The translations under genes were made by a program, and so were the position numbers. Under the pieces are notes generated by a model. It was given only the letters and a program-made list of their open reading frames with translations. It was not told the DNA's origin and searched no databases. Positions 8,348-18,071 of a stretch of 64,000 bases of DNA are shown one piece after another. The stretch spans positions 19,903 through 83,902 of the forward strand of contig JAFRUN010000044.1 of NCBI GenBank assembly GCA_017438865.1. Direction: 5' to 3'. The DNA is from Clostridia bacterium (GTDB lineage Bacteria > Bacillota > Clostridia > Christensenellales > CAG-138). The stretch's first letter is position 1. Each line of letters begins with the position of its first letter.

Positions 8348-9919
8348 TCAGAAAATTTTTTTGAGCGTGCCGAGCAGACCGCGATAGAGCGACTTGCCAA
8401 CCTCGCGGCCGATCGTGTTCGCGGCGGACGAGGCGGCCTTGCCGAGGGCGGAGGAGGTCTTGCTCTTGCGTTTCGCCTTTTCGCGCAGCGCGTCCTTTTC
8501 GGCCTTCGCCTTTGCCTTCGCTTCCTCTTTTTCGGCTTTTTCCTTTGCCTTGGCTTCTTCCTTTTCCTGCCGTTCGCGTTCCTTTTCGGCGGCCTCGCGT
8601 TCGGCGGCCTCCGCTTTTTCCTTCGCTTCCGCCTGCGCTTTGCCGGTCAGGATCTCATATGCGGATTCGTTGTCGACCGGATCGTCGTACTTGCCGTAGA
8701 GCGTGTCCGCCATGATCTCGGCTTTCCTGCGCTCGTCGTCGATCATGCCAATCATCGACTGCGGCGGCAGGATCGTGCAGCGTTCGACGATCGACGGACG
8801 TCCCTTCGCATCGAGGAAGCTGACCAGCGCTTCGCCGGTGCCGAGTTCAACGAGAACGTCTTCGGTCTTGAACTTCGGATTCACGCGGAACGTCGCGGCG
8901 GCGGTGCGGATCGCCTTCTGTTCGGCGGGCGTATAGGCGCGCAGCGCGTGCTGCACGCGGTTGCCGAGCTGCGCCAGCACCGGATCCGGCAGGTCGGACG
9001 GCTGCTGCGAGATGAAATAGACGCCGACGCCCTTCGAACGGATCAGCTTGACGACCTGTTCGACCTTGTCGCGCAGCGCTTTTTTTGCGTCGGAGAAAAG
9101 GAGATGCGCCTCGTCGAAGAAGAACACGAGCTTCGGCTTTTCGAGATCGCCGACCTCGGGCAGCTCCTCGAAGAGCTCGGCAAGCAGCCACAGCATGAAG
9201 GTCGAGTACAGAAGCGGGCTCTGATAGAGCTTCGCGCAATGGAACACGTTGATATAGCCGCGTCCGTCCTCGTCCGTCTGCATCCAGTCGGAAAGGTCGA
9301 TCGCGGGTTCGCCGAAGAACAGGTTTCCGCCCGCGTCCTCAAGCTGCAGGAGCGCGCGCTGGATCGCGCCGGCGGACTGCTTTGAAATATTGCCGTATTC
9401 GTGCAGGAGCTCCGCGGCGTGCTCGGTGATGTAGGCGACCATTGCGCGAAGGTCCTTGAGATCGATCAGAAGCCAGCCGTTGTCGTCCGCCACGCGGAAC
9501 GCGATCGAAAGAACGCCGGACTGCACGTCGGATAAGCCGAGCAGGCGGGACAGAAGCTCCGCGCCCATTTCGCTGACGGTCGTGCGCACCGGATGCCCGC
9601 CCTCGCCGTACACGTCCCAGAACCGCACGGGATAGCGCCGCATTTCAAAACTGTCCGGATCGATGCCGATGCCCGTAAGCCGCGACGCGATCTTCCCGGT
9701 CATTTCGCCCGGCTTGCAGCAGCCGCTAAGGTCGCCCTTGACGTCCGCCAGAAACACCGGCACGCCGAGGTCGGAGAACGATTCCGCCATGACCTTCAGC
9801 GTGATCGTCTTGCCCGTGCCGGTCGCGCCGGCGATCAGGCCGTGGCGGTTCGCCGTTTCGGGAAGGATCGCAGCTTCGGTCTCGCCCCTGCCGACAAGGA
9901 TTCGGTTTTCAATGCGCAT
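8348..9919 (-). CDS. HerA-like bipolar helicase/ATPase (DUF853, YjgR type)
   Basis: A 523-residue FtsK/HerA-superfamily ATPase. It has Walker A GATGTGKT at 31-38, a second conserved region [12 protein letters not shown], Walker [14 protein letters not shown] near 275, and a sensor region with [13 protein letters not shown] near 320. The tail (about 430-510) is a charged Lys/Ala/Glu coiled coil ending in a basic segment. This matches the DUF853 family (E. coli YjgR, about 500 residues), annotated as helicase-like ATPases of unknown role. The start MRIENRIL has GGAGG upstream and lies downstream of a good promoter; earlier Met codons fall inside that promoter. Confidence 0.9.
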   Translation of the reverse strand: MRIENRILVGRGETEAAILPETANRHGLIAGATGTGKTITLKVMAESFSDLGVPVFLADVKGDLSGCCKPGEMTGKIASRLTGIGIDPDSFEMRRYPVRFWDVYGEGGHPVRTTVSEMGAELLSRLLGLSDVQSGVLSIAFRVADDNGWLLIDLKDLRAMVAYITEHAAELLHEYGNISKQSAGAIQRALLQLEDAGGNLFFGEPAIDLSDWMQTDEDGRGYINVFHCAKLYQSPLLYSTFMLWLLAELFEELPEVGDLEKPKLVFFFDEAHLLFSDAKKALRDKVEQVVKLIRSKGVGVYFISQQPSDLPDPVLAQLGNRVQHALRAYTPAEQKAIRTAAATFRVNPKFKTEDVLVELGTGEALVSFLDAKGRPSIVERCTILPPQSMIGMIDDERRKAEIMADTLYGKYDDPVDNESAYEILTGKAQAEAKEKAEAAEREAAEKERERQEKEEAKAKEKAEKEEAKAKAKAEKDALREKAKRKSKTSSALGKAASSAANTIGREVGKSLYRGLLGTLKKIF

Positions 9920-9958
9920 AACTTGGATTCCTCCGGAAAGCCACATATTTTCAAACAT

Positions 9959-9988
9959 ATCATAGCACGGATTCTTCCAAAAGTCCAA
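9959..9988 (-). promoter_or_regulatory. Promoter of the HerA-like ATPase gene
   Basis: Minus-strand TTGGAC, 18-base spacer, TATGAT, about 40 bases before the ATG. It lies just after the spmB stop, separating this unit from spmAB. Confidence 0.65.
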
Positions 9989-9997
9989 TGAAATGCG

Positions 9998-10504
9998 CTA
10001 TGCGCCGAAGAAAAGGGACGAAAAAAGGAGTCCCGTCACGATCGAGGTAAACAGCGCGATCAAAGCCGCGGGCACGGCGAACCGTGTCTTTCTGACGCCG
10101 GCGCTGCCGAAGTACAGGGCAAGGGTATAGAAGACCGTTTCGGACGAGCCGAGCAGCACGCTCGCCGTCAGTCCGATGCGCGAATCGGGACCGTATTCCG
10201 CAAACACGTCGGTCAGCGCGGCGAGCGCGGCGCTGCCGGAAAACGGGCGGACGAGGATCAGCGGCACAAGCGCGGGATCGACGCCGAAGAAGCGGAACGC
10301 GGGCGAAAGAACGGAAGCGAGCATCTCCGAGGCGCCGCTTTCGCGAAACAGCGTCATCGCCGCCGAAAAGACCGCGAGCGTCGGCAGGATCGTTTTGAGG
10401 AGCGGGATCGCCCGCGCCGCGCCCTCGCGGAACGCCTCGAACACGTTGACGCGTTGCGCGGCGGCAAACAGCAGCAGCGCAAGGATCAGGATCGCGACGG
10501 GCAT
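9998..10504 (-). CDS. spmB: Spore maturation protein B
   Basis: A 168-residue integral membrane protein with at least four hydrophobic segments and the nucleoside-transporter-like/Gate motifs of SpmB (e.g. LVRPFSGSAALAALTDVF, LLGSSETVFYTLALYFGSAGVRKTR). Together with SpmA it is required in Bacillus and Clostridium for spore core dehydration and heat resistance. The start overlaps the spmA end by 19 bases. The family length is about 175 residues, so the gene is complete. It is good evidence that the organism sporulates or descends from spore formers. Confidence 0.95.
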   Translation of the reverse strand: MPVAILILALLLFAAAQRVNVFEAFREGAARAIPLLKTILPTLAVFSAAMTLFRESGASEMLASVLSPAFRFFGVDPALVPLILVRPFSGSAALAALTDVFAEYGPDSRIGLTASVLLGSSETVFYTLALYFGSAGVRKTRFAVPAALIALFTSIVTGLLFSSLFFGA

Positions 10505-11061
10505 GGGCGGATGAACAAAAGACAGAGCACGACGGCGACGATCGTTGAACAGAGCGAGCTCATCAGCGTCGGCAGCACGACGGCGGACGGCACGGCGGAG
10601 CCGAAGCCGGACCGGATCCCGACGAGCGTCGCGGGGAACAGCTCGAGGCACGAGGCGTTGACGACAAGCAGCACGCACATCCCGTTTGTGGCGACGCCCT
10701 TATGCGGGTTTTCCTCCTCCATCAGCCGCATGGCGGAAAGACCGTAGGGCGTGGCGGCGTTGCCCATGCCGAGCATGTTGGCGGCAAGGTTCATCGAGAT
10801 CGCTTCGCGCGCGTTTTTCGCATCCGGAAACAGCAGCCGGAGCGCGGGGGAAAGCAGACGCGACAGCGCTTTGATGAGCCCGGCTTTTTCGGCGACGTTC
10901 AGAAGCCCCATCCAAAGCAGATATGCGCCGGAGAGCCGCAGGATGTTTTCGACCGCGGACGCCGCGCCGTTCTGCAGCGCGGAAAGCACGCCGTCCGCTT
11001 TGCCAAAAAGCAGCGAAACGGCGATCCCGGCGACCAAAAGAAGCAGAATCACGATATTCAT
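10486..11061 (-). CDS. spmA: Spore maturation protein A
   Basis: A 191-residue membrane protein of the SpmA family. It shows conserved NLAANMLGMGNAATPYGLSAM and NGMCVLLVVNASCLELFPATLVGIRS, both hallmarks of the family. It is paired with overlapping spmB. No purine-rich Shine-Dalgarno sequence is visible immediately before the ATG. The upstream bases contain CATACCAT, which resembles the -10 box of the sporulation factor sigma-E (CATACAnT), only 5 bases before the start codon; the matching -35 is poor, so sigma-E control is only a suggestion. Confidence 0.95.
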   Translation of the reverse strand: MNIVILLLLVAGIAVSLLFGKADGVLSALQNGAASAVENILRLSGAYLLWMGLLNVAEKAGLIKALSRLLSPALRLLFPDAKNAREAISMNLAANMLGMGNAATPYGLSAMRLMEEENPHKGVATNGMCVLLVVNASCLELFPATLVGIRSGFGSAVPSAVVLPTLMSSLCSTIVAVVLCLLFIRPCPSRS

Positions 11062-11146
11062 GGTTCATGGTATGAAGAAAATACGTAGAAAAAGCGTCTT
11101 TTTTGAAAACGATCGCAAAAAAAACGCACAAACCGATTTTTTCTGT

Positions 11147-11152
11147 TATAAT
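11147..11152 (+). promoter_or_regulatory. Likely -10 box upstream of the PBP gene
   Basis: A perfect TATAAT lies 36 bases before the GTG start of the penicillin-binding protein. No convincing -35 element lies 16-18 bases upstream, so strength is uncertain. Confidence 0.45.
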
Positions 11153-11188
11153 GATAAGCGGAAATTTATTACCCGGAGATCATATACC

Positions 11189-13570
11189 GTGAAAAAAGGG
11201 ATTTGTATCATATTGATTTTCATTATGCTGTTCGGCGCGATGCTGCCGATCGGCTGTTCCGTGCCGCACGGAAACGGGAGCGAGGTCTGTCTGTCGTTCA
11301 TCGAATATGTTGCGGAGGGCAGCTACGGCGCGGCGTACGACCTGCTGTCCGATTCCGTGAAGAACACGACGGGCACGGACACAAAGCCGGGCGATCCGAT
11401 GATCAGCGCCAAGGAGTTTGCCGAAAAGTATCAGCAGATCTTCGAGGCGGTCGGGCTGAAAGAGATCAGCTACATCGTTCGCACCGTTTCGGACGCGTCG
11501 ATCACGAGCTCCGTTGATTTTCAGATGACTTACGACACGTCGCTCGGCGAGATGACCAACGATTATACGATCAACGCCGCGTATGAAAACGGACGCTGGG
11601 GCATCCTTTGGACGCCCGCGCTGATCTTCCCCACGATGGAATGGGGGGACAAGCTGCTGGTCGGTATCAACTACCCGAAGCGCGGCGAGATCTTCGACTG
11701 CAACGGCGAGCTGCTCGTCAAAAACCTTTCTCCGATCACGGTCTTCTGCGTCCCGAACCACATTCCGAAGGATAAAAAGGAAGAGGTCATCAAGCAGATT
11801 CTGGCGATCCCGATCCTGAAGCCCTCCGGTACGCCGGCGGACGAATATGAAGAGCTGGTGCGAAAGGCGATCAACAGCACCAACTCCTCGGCGGTCATTG
11901 CAAAGCTCTATCCGGATCAGATGGACGACGCGCTCGAGGAACGGCTTCTGGCGATCGAGGGCATCGGTATCGATAAGAACGCCAGCTTGACGTCCACGCG
12001 CTTCCGCGAATACCCATACGGCCGGTCGGCGTCCCATCTTCTGGGCTTTGCCTCGATCATGTGGGAAACGACGTGGAAGGACATCAAAAAGAAGCGCGAG
12101 GCGGCGGCAGGCAAGAACGCGACCGAAGAGGATATTGCCGCGGCGGAGGCGTTTGCCGTTTACGAAAAGGACAGCTGGATGGGATATGCCGGTCTCGAGC
12201 AGCAGTATGAATCGCTGCTGCGCGGGCAAAAGGGCGGCTACGCATACATCCAGGGACTGGACGGAAGCAACCGTCAAACGCTTTATAACAACCCGGCGAT
12301 CGACGGTCAGGACCTGCATCTGACGCTGGACATCAAGATGCAGCAGCGCGTAGAGGAGGTCGTAAAGACCGTCGTCTACGACAGCAGCATCGGCGGGACC
12401 GTCATCGTCATGAATCCGAAGACCGGCGCGATCGAGGCGCTGTACTCGTTCCCGGACTACGACGTGGAATCGTTCAGCCGAGGCACCGTCGGCACCGAGG
12501 CGTTCGAAGCGCTGGAAAAGGACCCGCAGACGCCGATGTTGAACCGCGCGATCCAGGGCCTTTATGCGCCGGGATCGACGTTCAAGCCGTTCACCGGCGT
12601 CGGCGCGCTGGAGGCGGGCGTCGCCACGCCGGAGACAGAATTTCCGAAGAGCGAACAGGATCACATCCGCATTGCGCGCTATACCACGTCGGGCGGAAGC
12701 TGGAAGGACGCATGGGAGGTCAAAAAGGGCGAATACGCCTACACCGGCATCGAGGAGATCACCCGCACCTATTCCTCCGGTCGCCATACGCCGATGAATA
12801 TGGAATCGAGCATCATTGACTCCGATAATATCTTCTTTGCATGGATGGCGCTGAAGCTCGGCTGGGACCGGTTCAAGGATTATCTCAAGTTCATCGGCAT
12901 GGGCGAAAGCGTTCCGTTCGACCTGCCGACGCAGCCGTCGCAGATCAAGAACGAGGGCAGCACCGAGACCTACACCCTGCTTGCGATGAGCGGCTACGGA
13001 CAGGGCGAGCTGCTGGTCACGCCGCTGCAGATGGCGAGCTATATCGCAGCGTTCCGCAACGACGGAAACGCGCCGATCCCCTATGTGGTCGATTCGATCT
13101 GGCAGGCGGAGGGACAGAATTATACCGAAACGTACAAGCATGAGACAGGCGCGGTCTGGAAAAGGATCTGCTCGAAGACCAATGCGGATATCATGGCGAA
13201 CATGATGATCGGCGTATGCAAGCTGCCGGAGAATCACGGCGGCACGGGCCGATATCTCGGCGTCAGGAGCTATATCATTTCGGGCAAGACGGGAACCGCC
13301 GAGGTCGGCAACAAGAAGGATAAGAATTCACAGGCGAAAAAGGAAATCGCTTGGTTCATCGGCTTCCGTGAGGCGAACAAGGACGGCTCCGAGGTCAGCC
13401 CGGAGGACGAACGTCTGGTCATGGTCATGCTGGAGCTCGATATGGAGCATCTGCCGGAGGAGTATTCGCTGATGAAATTCATGACCGCGCGCGTGCTTCT
13501 GAAGGACGACGAGCTGACGAAGCCCGGCGTGACGCAGAGTGCGTTTTTGACGGCGGGCGTCGGCAACTGA
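11189..13570 (+). CDS. Class B penicillin-binding protein with MecA_N domain
   Basis: A 793-residue transpeptidase. An N-terminal hydrophobic signal/anchor ends in a lipobox-like PIGC. Next come an NTF2-like MecA_N domain (about 35-145), a dimerisation domain (about 155-340) and a transpeptidase domain (about 370-785). The active-site motifs are complete: STFK at 463-466, SDN at 545-547 and KTG at 700-702. It should cross-link peptidoglycan outside the membrane. MecA_N-bearing class B enzymes include low-affinity PBPs such as PBP2a, but the domain alone does not show resistance. I choose the GTG start because CCGGAG lies 9 bases upstream and the signal sequence begins there; upstream Mets have no such site. 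murG follows 43 bases later. Confidence 0.93.
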   Translation: MKKGICIILIFIMLFGAMLPIGCSVPHGNGSEVCLSFIEYVAEGSYGAAYDLLSDSVKNTTGTDTKPGDPMISAKEFAEKYQQIFEAVGLKEISYIVRTVSDASITSSVDFQMTYDTSLGEMTNDYTINAAYENGRWGILWTPALIFPTMEWGDKLLVGINYPKRGEIFDCNGELLVKNLSPITVFCVPNHIPKDKKEEVIKQILAIPILKPSGTPADEYEELVRKAINSTNSSAVIAKLYPDQMDDALEERLLAIEGIGIDKNASLTSTRFREYPYGRSASHLLGFASIMWETTWKDIKKKREAAAGKNATEEDIAAAEAFAVYEKDSWMGYAGLEQQYESLLRGQKGGYAYIQGLDGSNRQTLYNNPAIDGQDLHLTLDIKMQQRVEEVVKTVVYDSSIGGTVIVMNPKTGAIEALYSFPDYDVESFSRGTVGTEAFEALEKDPQTPMLNRAIQGLYAPGSTFKPFTGVGALEAGVATPETEFPKSEQDHIRIARYTTSGGSWKDAWEVKKGEYAYTGIEEITRTYSSGRHTPMNMESSIIDSDNIFFAWMALKLGWDRFKDYLKFIGMGESVPFDLPTQPSQIKNEGSTETYTLLAMSGYGQGELLVTPLQMASYIAAFRNDGNAPIPYVVDSIWQAEGQNYTETYKHETGAVWKRICSKTNADIMANMMIGVCKLPENHGGTGRYLGVRSYIISGKTGTAEVGNKKDKNSQAKKEIAWFIGFREANKDGSEVSPEDERLVMVMLELDMEHLPEEYSLMKFMTARVLLKDDELTKPGVTQSAFLTAGVGN

Positions 13571-13613
13571 CAGGCGTTTTTGCGCATAGGATAGAAACGA
13601 GGGGGAGAACAGC

Positions 13614-14678
13614 ATGAAAAAAGTCATCGTTTTTACGGGCGGCGGCACGGCGGGGCATGTGACGCCGAACCTCGCGCTGATCGAAAAACTCGACCGCAGC
13701 GAATGGGACATTCATTATATCGGCACGTCCGGTATGGAAAAGGAGCTCTTGAAAGCGGTTCCGGACGTGATCTATCACGAGATCGATTCGGGCAAGCTGC
13801 GGCGCTATGCCAGCTTGAAAACGCTGACCATGCCGTTTCATGTGCAGAAGGGGTACCGTCAGGCGAAGAACATCTTAAAGGCGCTGAAGCCCGCCGTCGT
13901 GTTCAGCAAGGGCGGCTATGTTTCCGTGCCCGTCGTTGCCGCGGCAAAGGGACTTTGCCCGGTGCTCACACACGAATCGGACTATACCCCCGGTCTCGCG
14001 AACAAAATCGACGCGCATTTTGCGGATAAGGTGCTCGTGACGTTTGCGGACACGGTTCCCTATGTAAAGGGCAATAAGGGCGTGCACACCGGCACGCCGA
14101 TCCGTCCGGAGCTGTACCGCGGCTCGCGCGAACGCGCGCTCGGATTCACCGGCCTTTCCGGAGAGAAGCCGGTCCTTCTGGTAACGGGCGGCAGTCTCGG
14201 CGCGGTCGCGGTCAACGTCGCCGTGCGCGAAGCGCTGCCGGAGCTTCTGAAAACCTTTGACGTCGTGCATCTGTGCGGCAAAGGCAAGCTGGATGAAACC
14301 GTCTCCATGCCCGGATATCTGCAGTACGAGTACATCCGCGAGGAGATGGCGGACCTCTTTGCGCTGGCGGACGTCGTCGTTTCCCGCGCGGGCGCAAACG
14401 CTGTGTTCGAGCTTCTGGCGCTTCAAAAACCCATGCTTTTGCTGCCGCTGTCCGGCGCGTCCACACGCGGCGATCAGGAACTGAACGCGGCGTATTTTGA
14501 AAAGCGCGGCTATGCGCGCGTGCTGAAGGCGGATGAAGTGAACGCGCAATCCGTGCTCCGCGAGGTGACCGCGCTGTATGAAAACCGCGAAACATATATC
14601 GAAACGATGCGTCACGCCGAGAGCGTCGACGGCACCGAGCATATTCTGCGACTGATCCGCGAAGCGGCGAACGCATGA
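13614..14678 (+). CDS. murG: UDP-GlcNAc:lipid I GlcNAc transferase MurG
   Basis: A 354-residue GT-B glycosyltransferase that converts lipid I to lipid II on the inner face of the membrane. The glycine-rich motif FTGGGTAGHVTPNLAL starts the protein, and the second loop VTGGSLGAVAVN and the donor-site region VVSRAGANAVFELLALQKPMLLLPL are intact. Length is normal. It follows the PBP gene, giving a small peptidoglycan cluster outside the usual dcw operon, and overlaps the next gene through ATGA. Some genomes carry two MurG copies; whether this is the only one cannot be seen here. Confidence 0.96.
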   Translation: MKKVIVFTGGGTAGHVTPNLALIEKLDRSEWDIHYIGTSGMEKELLKAVPDVIYHEIDSGKLRRYASLKTLTMPFHVQKGYRQAKNILKALKPAVVFSKGGYVSVPVVAAAKGLCPVLTHESDYTPGLANKIDAHFADKVLVTFADTVPYVKGNKGVHTGTPIRPELYRGSRERALGFTGLSGEKPVLLVTGGSLGAVAVNVAVREALPELLKTFDVVHLCGKGKLDETVSMPGYLQYEYIREEMADLFALADVVVSRAGANAVFELLALQKPMLLLPLSGASTRGDQELNAAYFEKRGYARVLKADEVNAQSVLREVTALYENRETYIETMRHAESVDGTEHILRLIREAANA

Positions 14679-16117
14679 CGACGGCGGAACTGATCGGACA
14701 ACTGAACGGCGAAACCGCGGTCGAGGCGCTGTCTGCGCTCTGCGCGACGGCAAAGACCAAACAGGGCAGAGCGGAGATCGAAGCGGCGCTTTCCGATCGC
14801 GCTTTGCTTTCCTCACTGGCGGAAAGCGACCGGCCGAAGGTGCGCAAGAACGCATACCGCCTGATCGGCGCGCTGGAAAACGAGACGTACGTCCCCGTAC
14901 TTATTCGCGCGCTCGAAACCGAAACGACGCTGTTCGCCGTGCCGAGTCTTTTGCTCGCGCTCGGCAAGCTCAACGCAAAGGACGCGCTGCTTTCCTACCG
15001 CGTGCCGGTTTCGGAATCCGGAGAAACGGACAAGCATATCGCCGAGATCGCGCTGGCATACGAAAAGGCGACGCAGCGGTTTATGACCGTGCCGGAACGG
15101 ACGCTTTTAAAGCTCGCTGCGCCGCGTGAAGTGCTGTGTTTTGCACCGCACGGCTTTGCAAAGGAGCTTTCCGGGGAACTTCGCTCGCTCGGATTTTCGG
15201 GAAAGATCAAAGGCGACGCGGTCTCTCTGTTCACGGATGAAATTGCAAAAATCTATCGCGCAAACTGCATGACGGAAGCGCTGCTGCCGGTCGCGTTCGA
15301 CGTGCCGATGGAGCCGAAGGCGATCGCCGCCGCGGCGAAAAACTGTATCGGGACGTATTATCGCATCGAGATCCGCGGATACTTAAAGGACCGGAGCGGG
15401 TTCATCGAGCGTTTGAAAGGGCTTCTGGACGGACACAACAATCCGTCGGCATACGACTGCGAGCTGCGCATCGATTCGCGCAACGATGTCTGCGACCTCT
15501 ACTGGAAGCTGTGGAACGTCAAAGACGAACGCTATCCGTGGCGCAAGGGCACACTGCCCGCGTCGATGCAGCCCGCGCTGGCGTACGCGATGAGCCGCTA
15601 CGCGCTTTCGCTGACAAAATGTGACCGTCCCGCGGTGTTCGATCCGTTCTGCGGCTCGGGCTCGCTGCTCTTTGCGGCGGAGGCGCAGGCGAACTGCAAA
15701 ACGCTGACGGGCGTGGACAAAAGCGGCACGGCGATCGTGACCGCAAGGGAGAACGCAAGGGCAATACAGAGCCGCGCGCGGTTCATCTGCCGCGACATTC
15801 TGCGGTTCGAGGCGAAAAGCGGCGCGGACCTTGTGATCGGCAATCTCCCGTTCGGCAGCCGCGTGGGTTCGCATCGCGAGAACGAAACGCTGTACGCACG
15901 TTTTCTGAAGCGCCTTCCGTATTATCTGAACGACGGCGGCGTTGCGGTGCTCTATACCGCGGACGCGAAGCTCCTCGAACGGCTGATCAAGGAAAATCCG
16001 CATCTTTCGCTCCGCGAAAAGCGGCGCACGGCGGCGGGCGGACTTTCTCCGTGGATTTTCACGGTTGACAAAAACGCACAGTCTTCTTATACTGACAGGA
16101 ACAAGGAGAGAGAATGA
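14675..16117 (+). CDS. HEAT-like/THUMP-type SAM-dependent methyltransferase
   Basis: A 480-residue two-part protein. Residues about 1-130 are alpha-helical and HEAT-like (repeated blocks such as VRKNAYRLIGALENETYVPVLIRAL). The middle (about 140-300) resembles the THUMP/ferredoxin-like region of RNA methylases. The C-terminus is a Rossmann methyltransferase with SAM motif FDPFCGSGSLLFAA and catalytic motif NLPFGSRVG, related to the RlmL/TrmN class of N2-guanine RNA methylases. RNA (tRNA or 23S rRNA) is therefore the likely substrate, but the exact base is unknown. It overlaps murG by four bases and ends one base before metG, so it is in the same operon. The N-terminal helical fusion is unusual for this family. 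Confidence 0.8.
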   Translation: MTTAELIGQLNGETAVEALSALCATAKTKQGRAEIEAALSDRALLSSLAESDRPKVRKNAYRLIGALENETYVPVLIRALETETTLFAVPSLLLALGKLNAKDALLSYRVPVSESGETDKHIAEIALAYEKATQRFMTVPERTLLKLAAPREVLCFAPHGFAKELSGELRSLGFSGKIKGDAVSLFTDEIAKIYRANCMTEALLPVAFDVPMEPKAIAAAAKNCIGTYYRIEIRGYLKDRSGFIERLKGLLDGHNNPSAYDCELRIDSRNDVCDLYWKLWNVKDERYPWRKGTLPASMQPALAYAMSRYALSLTKCDRPAVFDPFCGSGSLLFAAEAQANCKTLTGVDKSGTAIVTARENARAIQSRARFICRDILRFEAKSGADLVIGNLPFGSRVGSHRENETLYARFLKRLPYYLNDGGVAVLYTADAKLLERLIKENPHLSLREKRRTAAGGLSPWIFTVDKNAQSSYTDRNKERE

Positions 16118-16118
16118 T

Positions 16119-18071
16119 ATGAGACAGAAGTATTACATGACGACGGCGATCGCCTATGCGTCCGGGAAACCGCACATCGGCAACACCTACGAGGCGATCC
16201 TTGCGGACAGCATCGCGCGGTTCAAGCGCTACGAGGGCTACGACGTCTATCTGCAGACCGGCACGGACGAGCACGGTCAGAAGATCGAGGAAAAGGCGAA
16301 GAACGCGGGACAGACGCCGAAGGAATACGTCGACCGCGTCGCCGGCGAGATCAAGCGCATCTGGGATCTCATGGGCACGTCCTACGACCGCTTCATCCGC
16401 ACGACCGACGACGACCACGTCGCGCAGGTGCAGAAGATCTTCAAATATATGTACGACAAGGGCGATATCTATAAAGGATATTACGAGGGTATGTACTGCC
16501 TGCCCTGCGAGTCGTTCTTCACGCCCTCGCAGCTTGTGGACGGCAAGTGCCCCGACTGCGGCGGGAAGGTGCAGCCCGCAAAGGAGGAGGCGTACTTCTT
16601 CAAGATGAGCAAGTACGCGCCGAAACTCATCGACTACATCAACACGCATCCCGATTTCATCAAGCCCGTTTCGCGCAGAAACGAGATGATGAACAACTTC
16701 CTGCTGCCCGGGCTTCAGGACCTTTGCGTATCGCGCACGTCGTTTTCGTGGGGCATTCCGGTCGACTTCGATCCGAAGCATGTGGTCTACGTCTGGCTGG
16801 ACGCGCTTGCAAACTACATCACCTGCATCGGCTACGACTGCGGCGGCGAATCGACGGAGCAGTTCAAAAAGCTCTGGCCCGCGGACGTGCACATCATCGG
16901 CAAGGACATCATCCGTTTCCATACGATCTACTGGCCGATCTTTCTGATGTCGCTGGACATCCCGCTGCCGAAGACCGTGTTCGGGCATCCGTGGCTTCTG
17001 CAGGGTGAGGGCAAGATGAGCAAATCGAAGGGCAACGTGATGTATGCCGACGATCTCGCGGATCTGTTCGGCGTCGATGCGGTGCGCTATTATGTGCTCA
17101 GGGAGATGCCGTTCGACAACGACGGTTCGATCACATGGGACAACCTCATTGAGCGGCTCAACGCGGACCTCGCGAACACGCTCGGCAACCTCGTGAACCG
17201 CACGGTCGCCATGAGCAATAAATACTTCGGCGGGACCGTGAAGCGCACCGGCGCCGCGGAACCGGTCGACGCGGAGCTCAAGGCGGTCGCAGCCGGCGCG
17301 GCGGAGCGTGTGCGGAAGGCGACGGACGATTTCCGGATCGCGGACGCGCTCGAGGAGATCTTCAATATCTTCCGCCGCAGCAACAAGTACATCGACGAGA
17401 CCGCGCCCTGGGTTCTTGCGAAGGATCCCGAAAAGGCGGACCGTCTTTCGGAAGTGCTCTATAACCTGATCGAAAGCATCTCGATCGGCGCAAACCTGCT
17501 CGCTCCGTTTCTTCCCGCAACGGGAGAGAAGATCCTCGCGCAGATCGGCACGGAACCGCGCGCGCTCGAAACGCTCGATTCGTTCGGACTGTATCCCGCG
17601 GCGGGCGGCAAGGTTGCGGAAAAGCCGGAGATCCTCTTTGCGCGGCTCGATCCGAAGGTCGTGATGGAAAAGGTCGAAGCGCTGCAGAACGCGCAGAAAG
17701 CCGCGGCGCAGCCGCAGGGACCGGCGCTTCCGCCGATCAAGGACGAGATCACCTACGACGAGTTTCAAAAGCTCGATCTGCGCCTTGCAAAGGTCGTCGC
17801 CTGCGAGGAGGTCAAACGCTCGAAAAAGCTCCTGAAGCTGACCGTCTCTCTGGGGACGGAGGAGCGCACGGTCGTTTCCGGCATCAAGAGCTGGTACAAG
17901 CCCGAAGACCTTATCGGCAAGACGGTCGTGCTGGTCGCGAACCTCAAGCCCGTCACGCTCTGCGGCGTGGAAAGCCACGGCATGATCCTGTGCGCATCCG
18001 ATCCGGAAGATAAGGAGCTTGCGTTCCTTACGCCCGAAAAGGCGCTGCCCGCGGGCTGGGTGGTGCGCTGA
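16119..18071 (+). CDS. metG: Methionyl-tRNA synthetase
   Basis: A 650-residue class I synthetase. The HIGH-type motif is HIGN at 19-22 and KMSKS is at 299-303. A zinc knuckle CLPC...CPDC lies near 127-147, and a C-terminal tRNA-binding OB-fold domain (about 540-650, YDEFQKLDLRLAKVV...) is fused as in B. subtilis MetS. It charges tRNA-Met in the cytosol. The start has AAGGAGAG upstream and begins after the previous stop. The stop overlaps tatD (TGATG), as in many Firmicutes where metG and tatD are neighbours. Confidence 0.97.
   Translation: MRQKYYMTTAIAYASGKPHIGNTYEAILADSIARFKRYEGYDVYLQTGTDEHGQKIEEKAKNAGQTPKEYVDRVAGEIKRIWDLMGTSYDRFIRTTDDDHVAQVQKIFKYMYDKGDIYKGYYEGMYCLPCESFFTPSQLVDGKCPDCGGKVQPAKEEAYFFKMSKYAPKLIDYINTHPDFIKPVSRRNEMMNNFLLPGLQDLCVSRTSFSWGIPVDFDPKHVVYVWLDALANYITCIGYDCGGESTEQFKKLWPADVHIIGKDIIRFHTIYWPIFLMSLDIPLPKTVFGHPWLLQGEGKMSKSKGNVMYADDLADLFGVDAVRYYVLREMPFDNDGSITWDNLIERLNADLANTLGNLVNRTVAMSNKYFGGTVKRTGAAEPVDAELKAVAAGAAERVRKATDDFRIADALEEIFNIFRRSNKYIDETAPWVLAKDPEKADRLSEVLYNLIESISIGANLLAPFLPATGEKILAQIGTEPRALETLDSFGLYPAAGGKVAEKPEILFARLDPKVVMEKVEALQNAQKAAAQPQGPALPPIKDEITYDEFQKLDLRLAKVVACEEVKRSKKLLKLTVSLGTEERTVVSGIKSWYKPEDLIGKTVVLVANLKPVTLCGVESHGMILCASDPEDKELAFLTPEKALPAGWVVR

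Noticed and set aside
11189-13570. mecA-type methicillin resistance gene
   Set aside because: The MecA_N domain is widespread among class B PBPs of Gram-positives; there is no mecR, mecI or cassette structure nearby.
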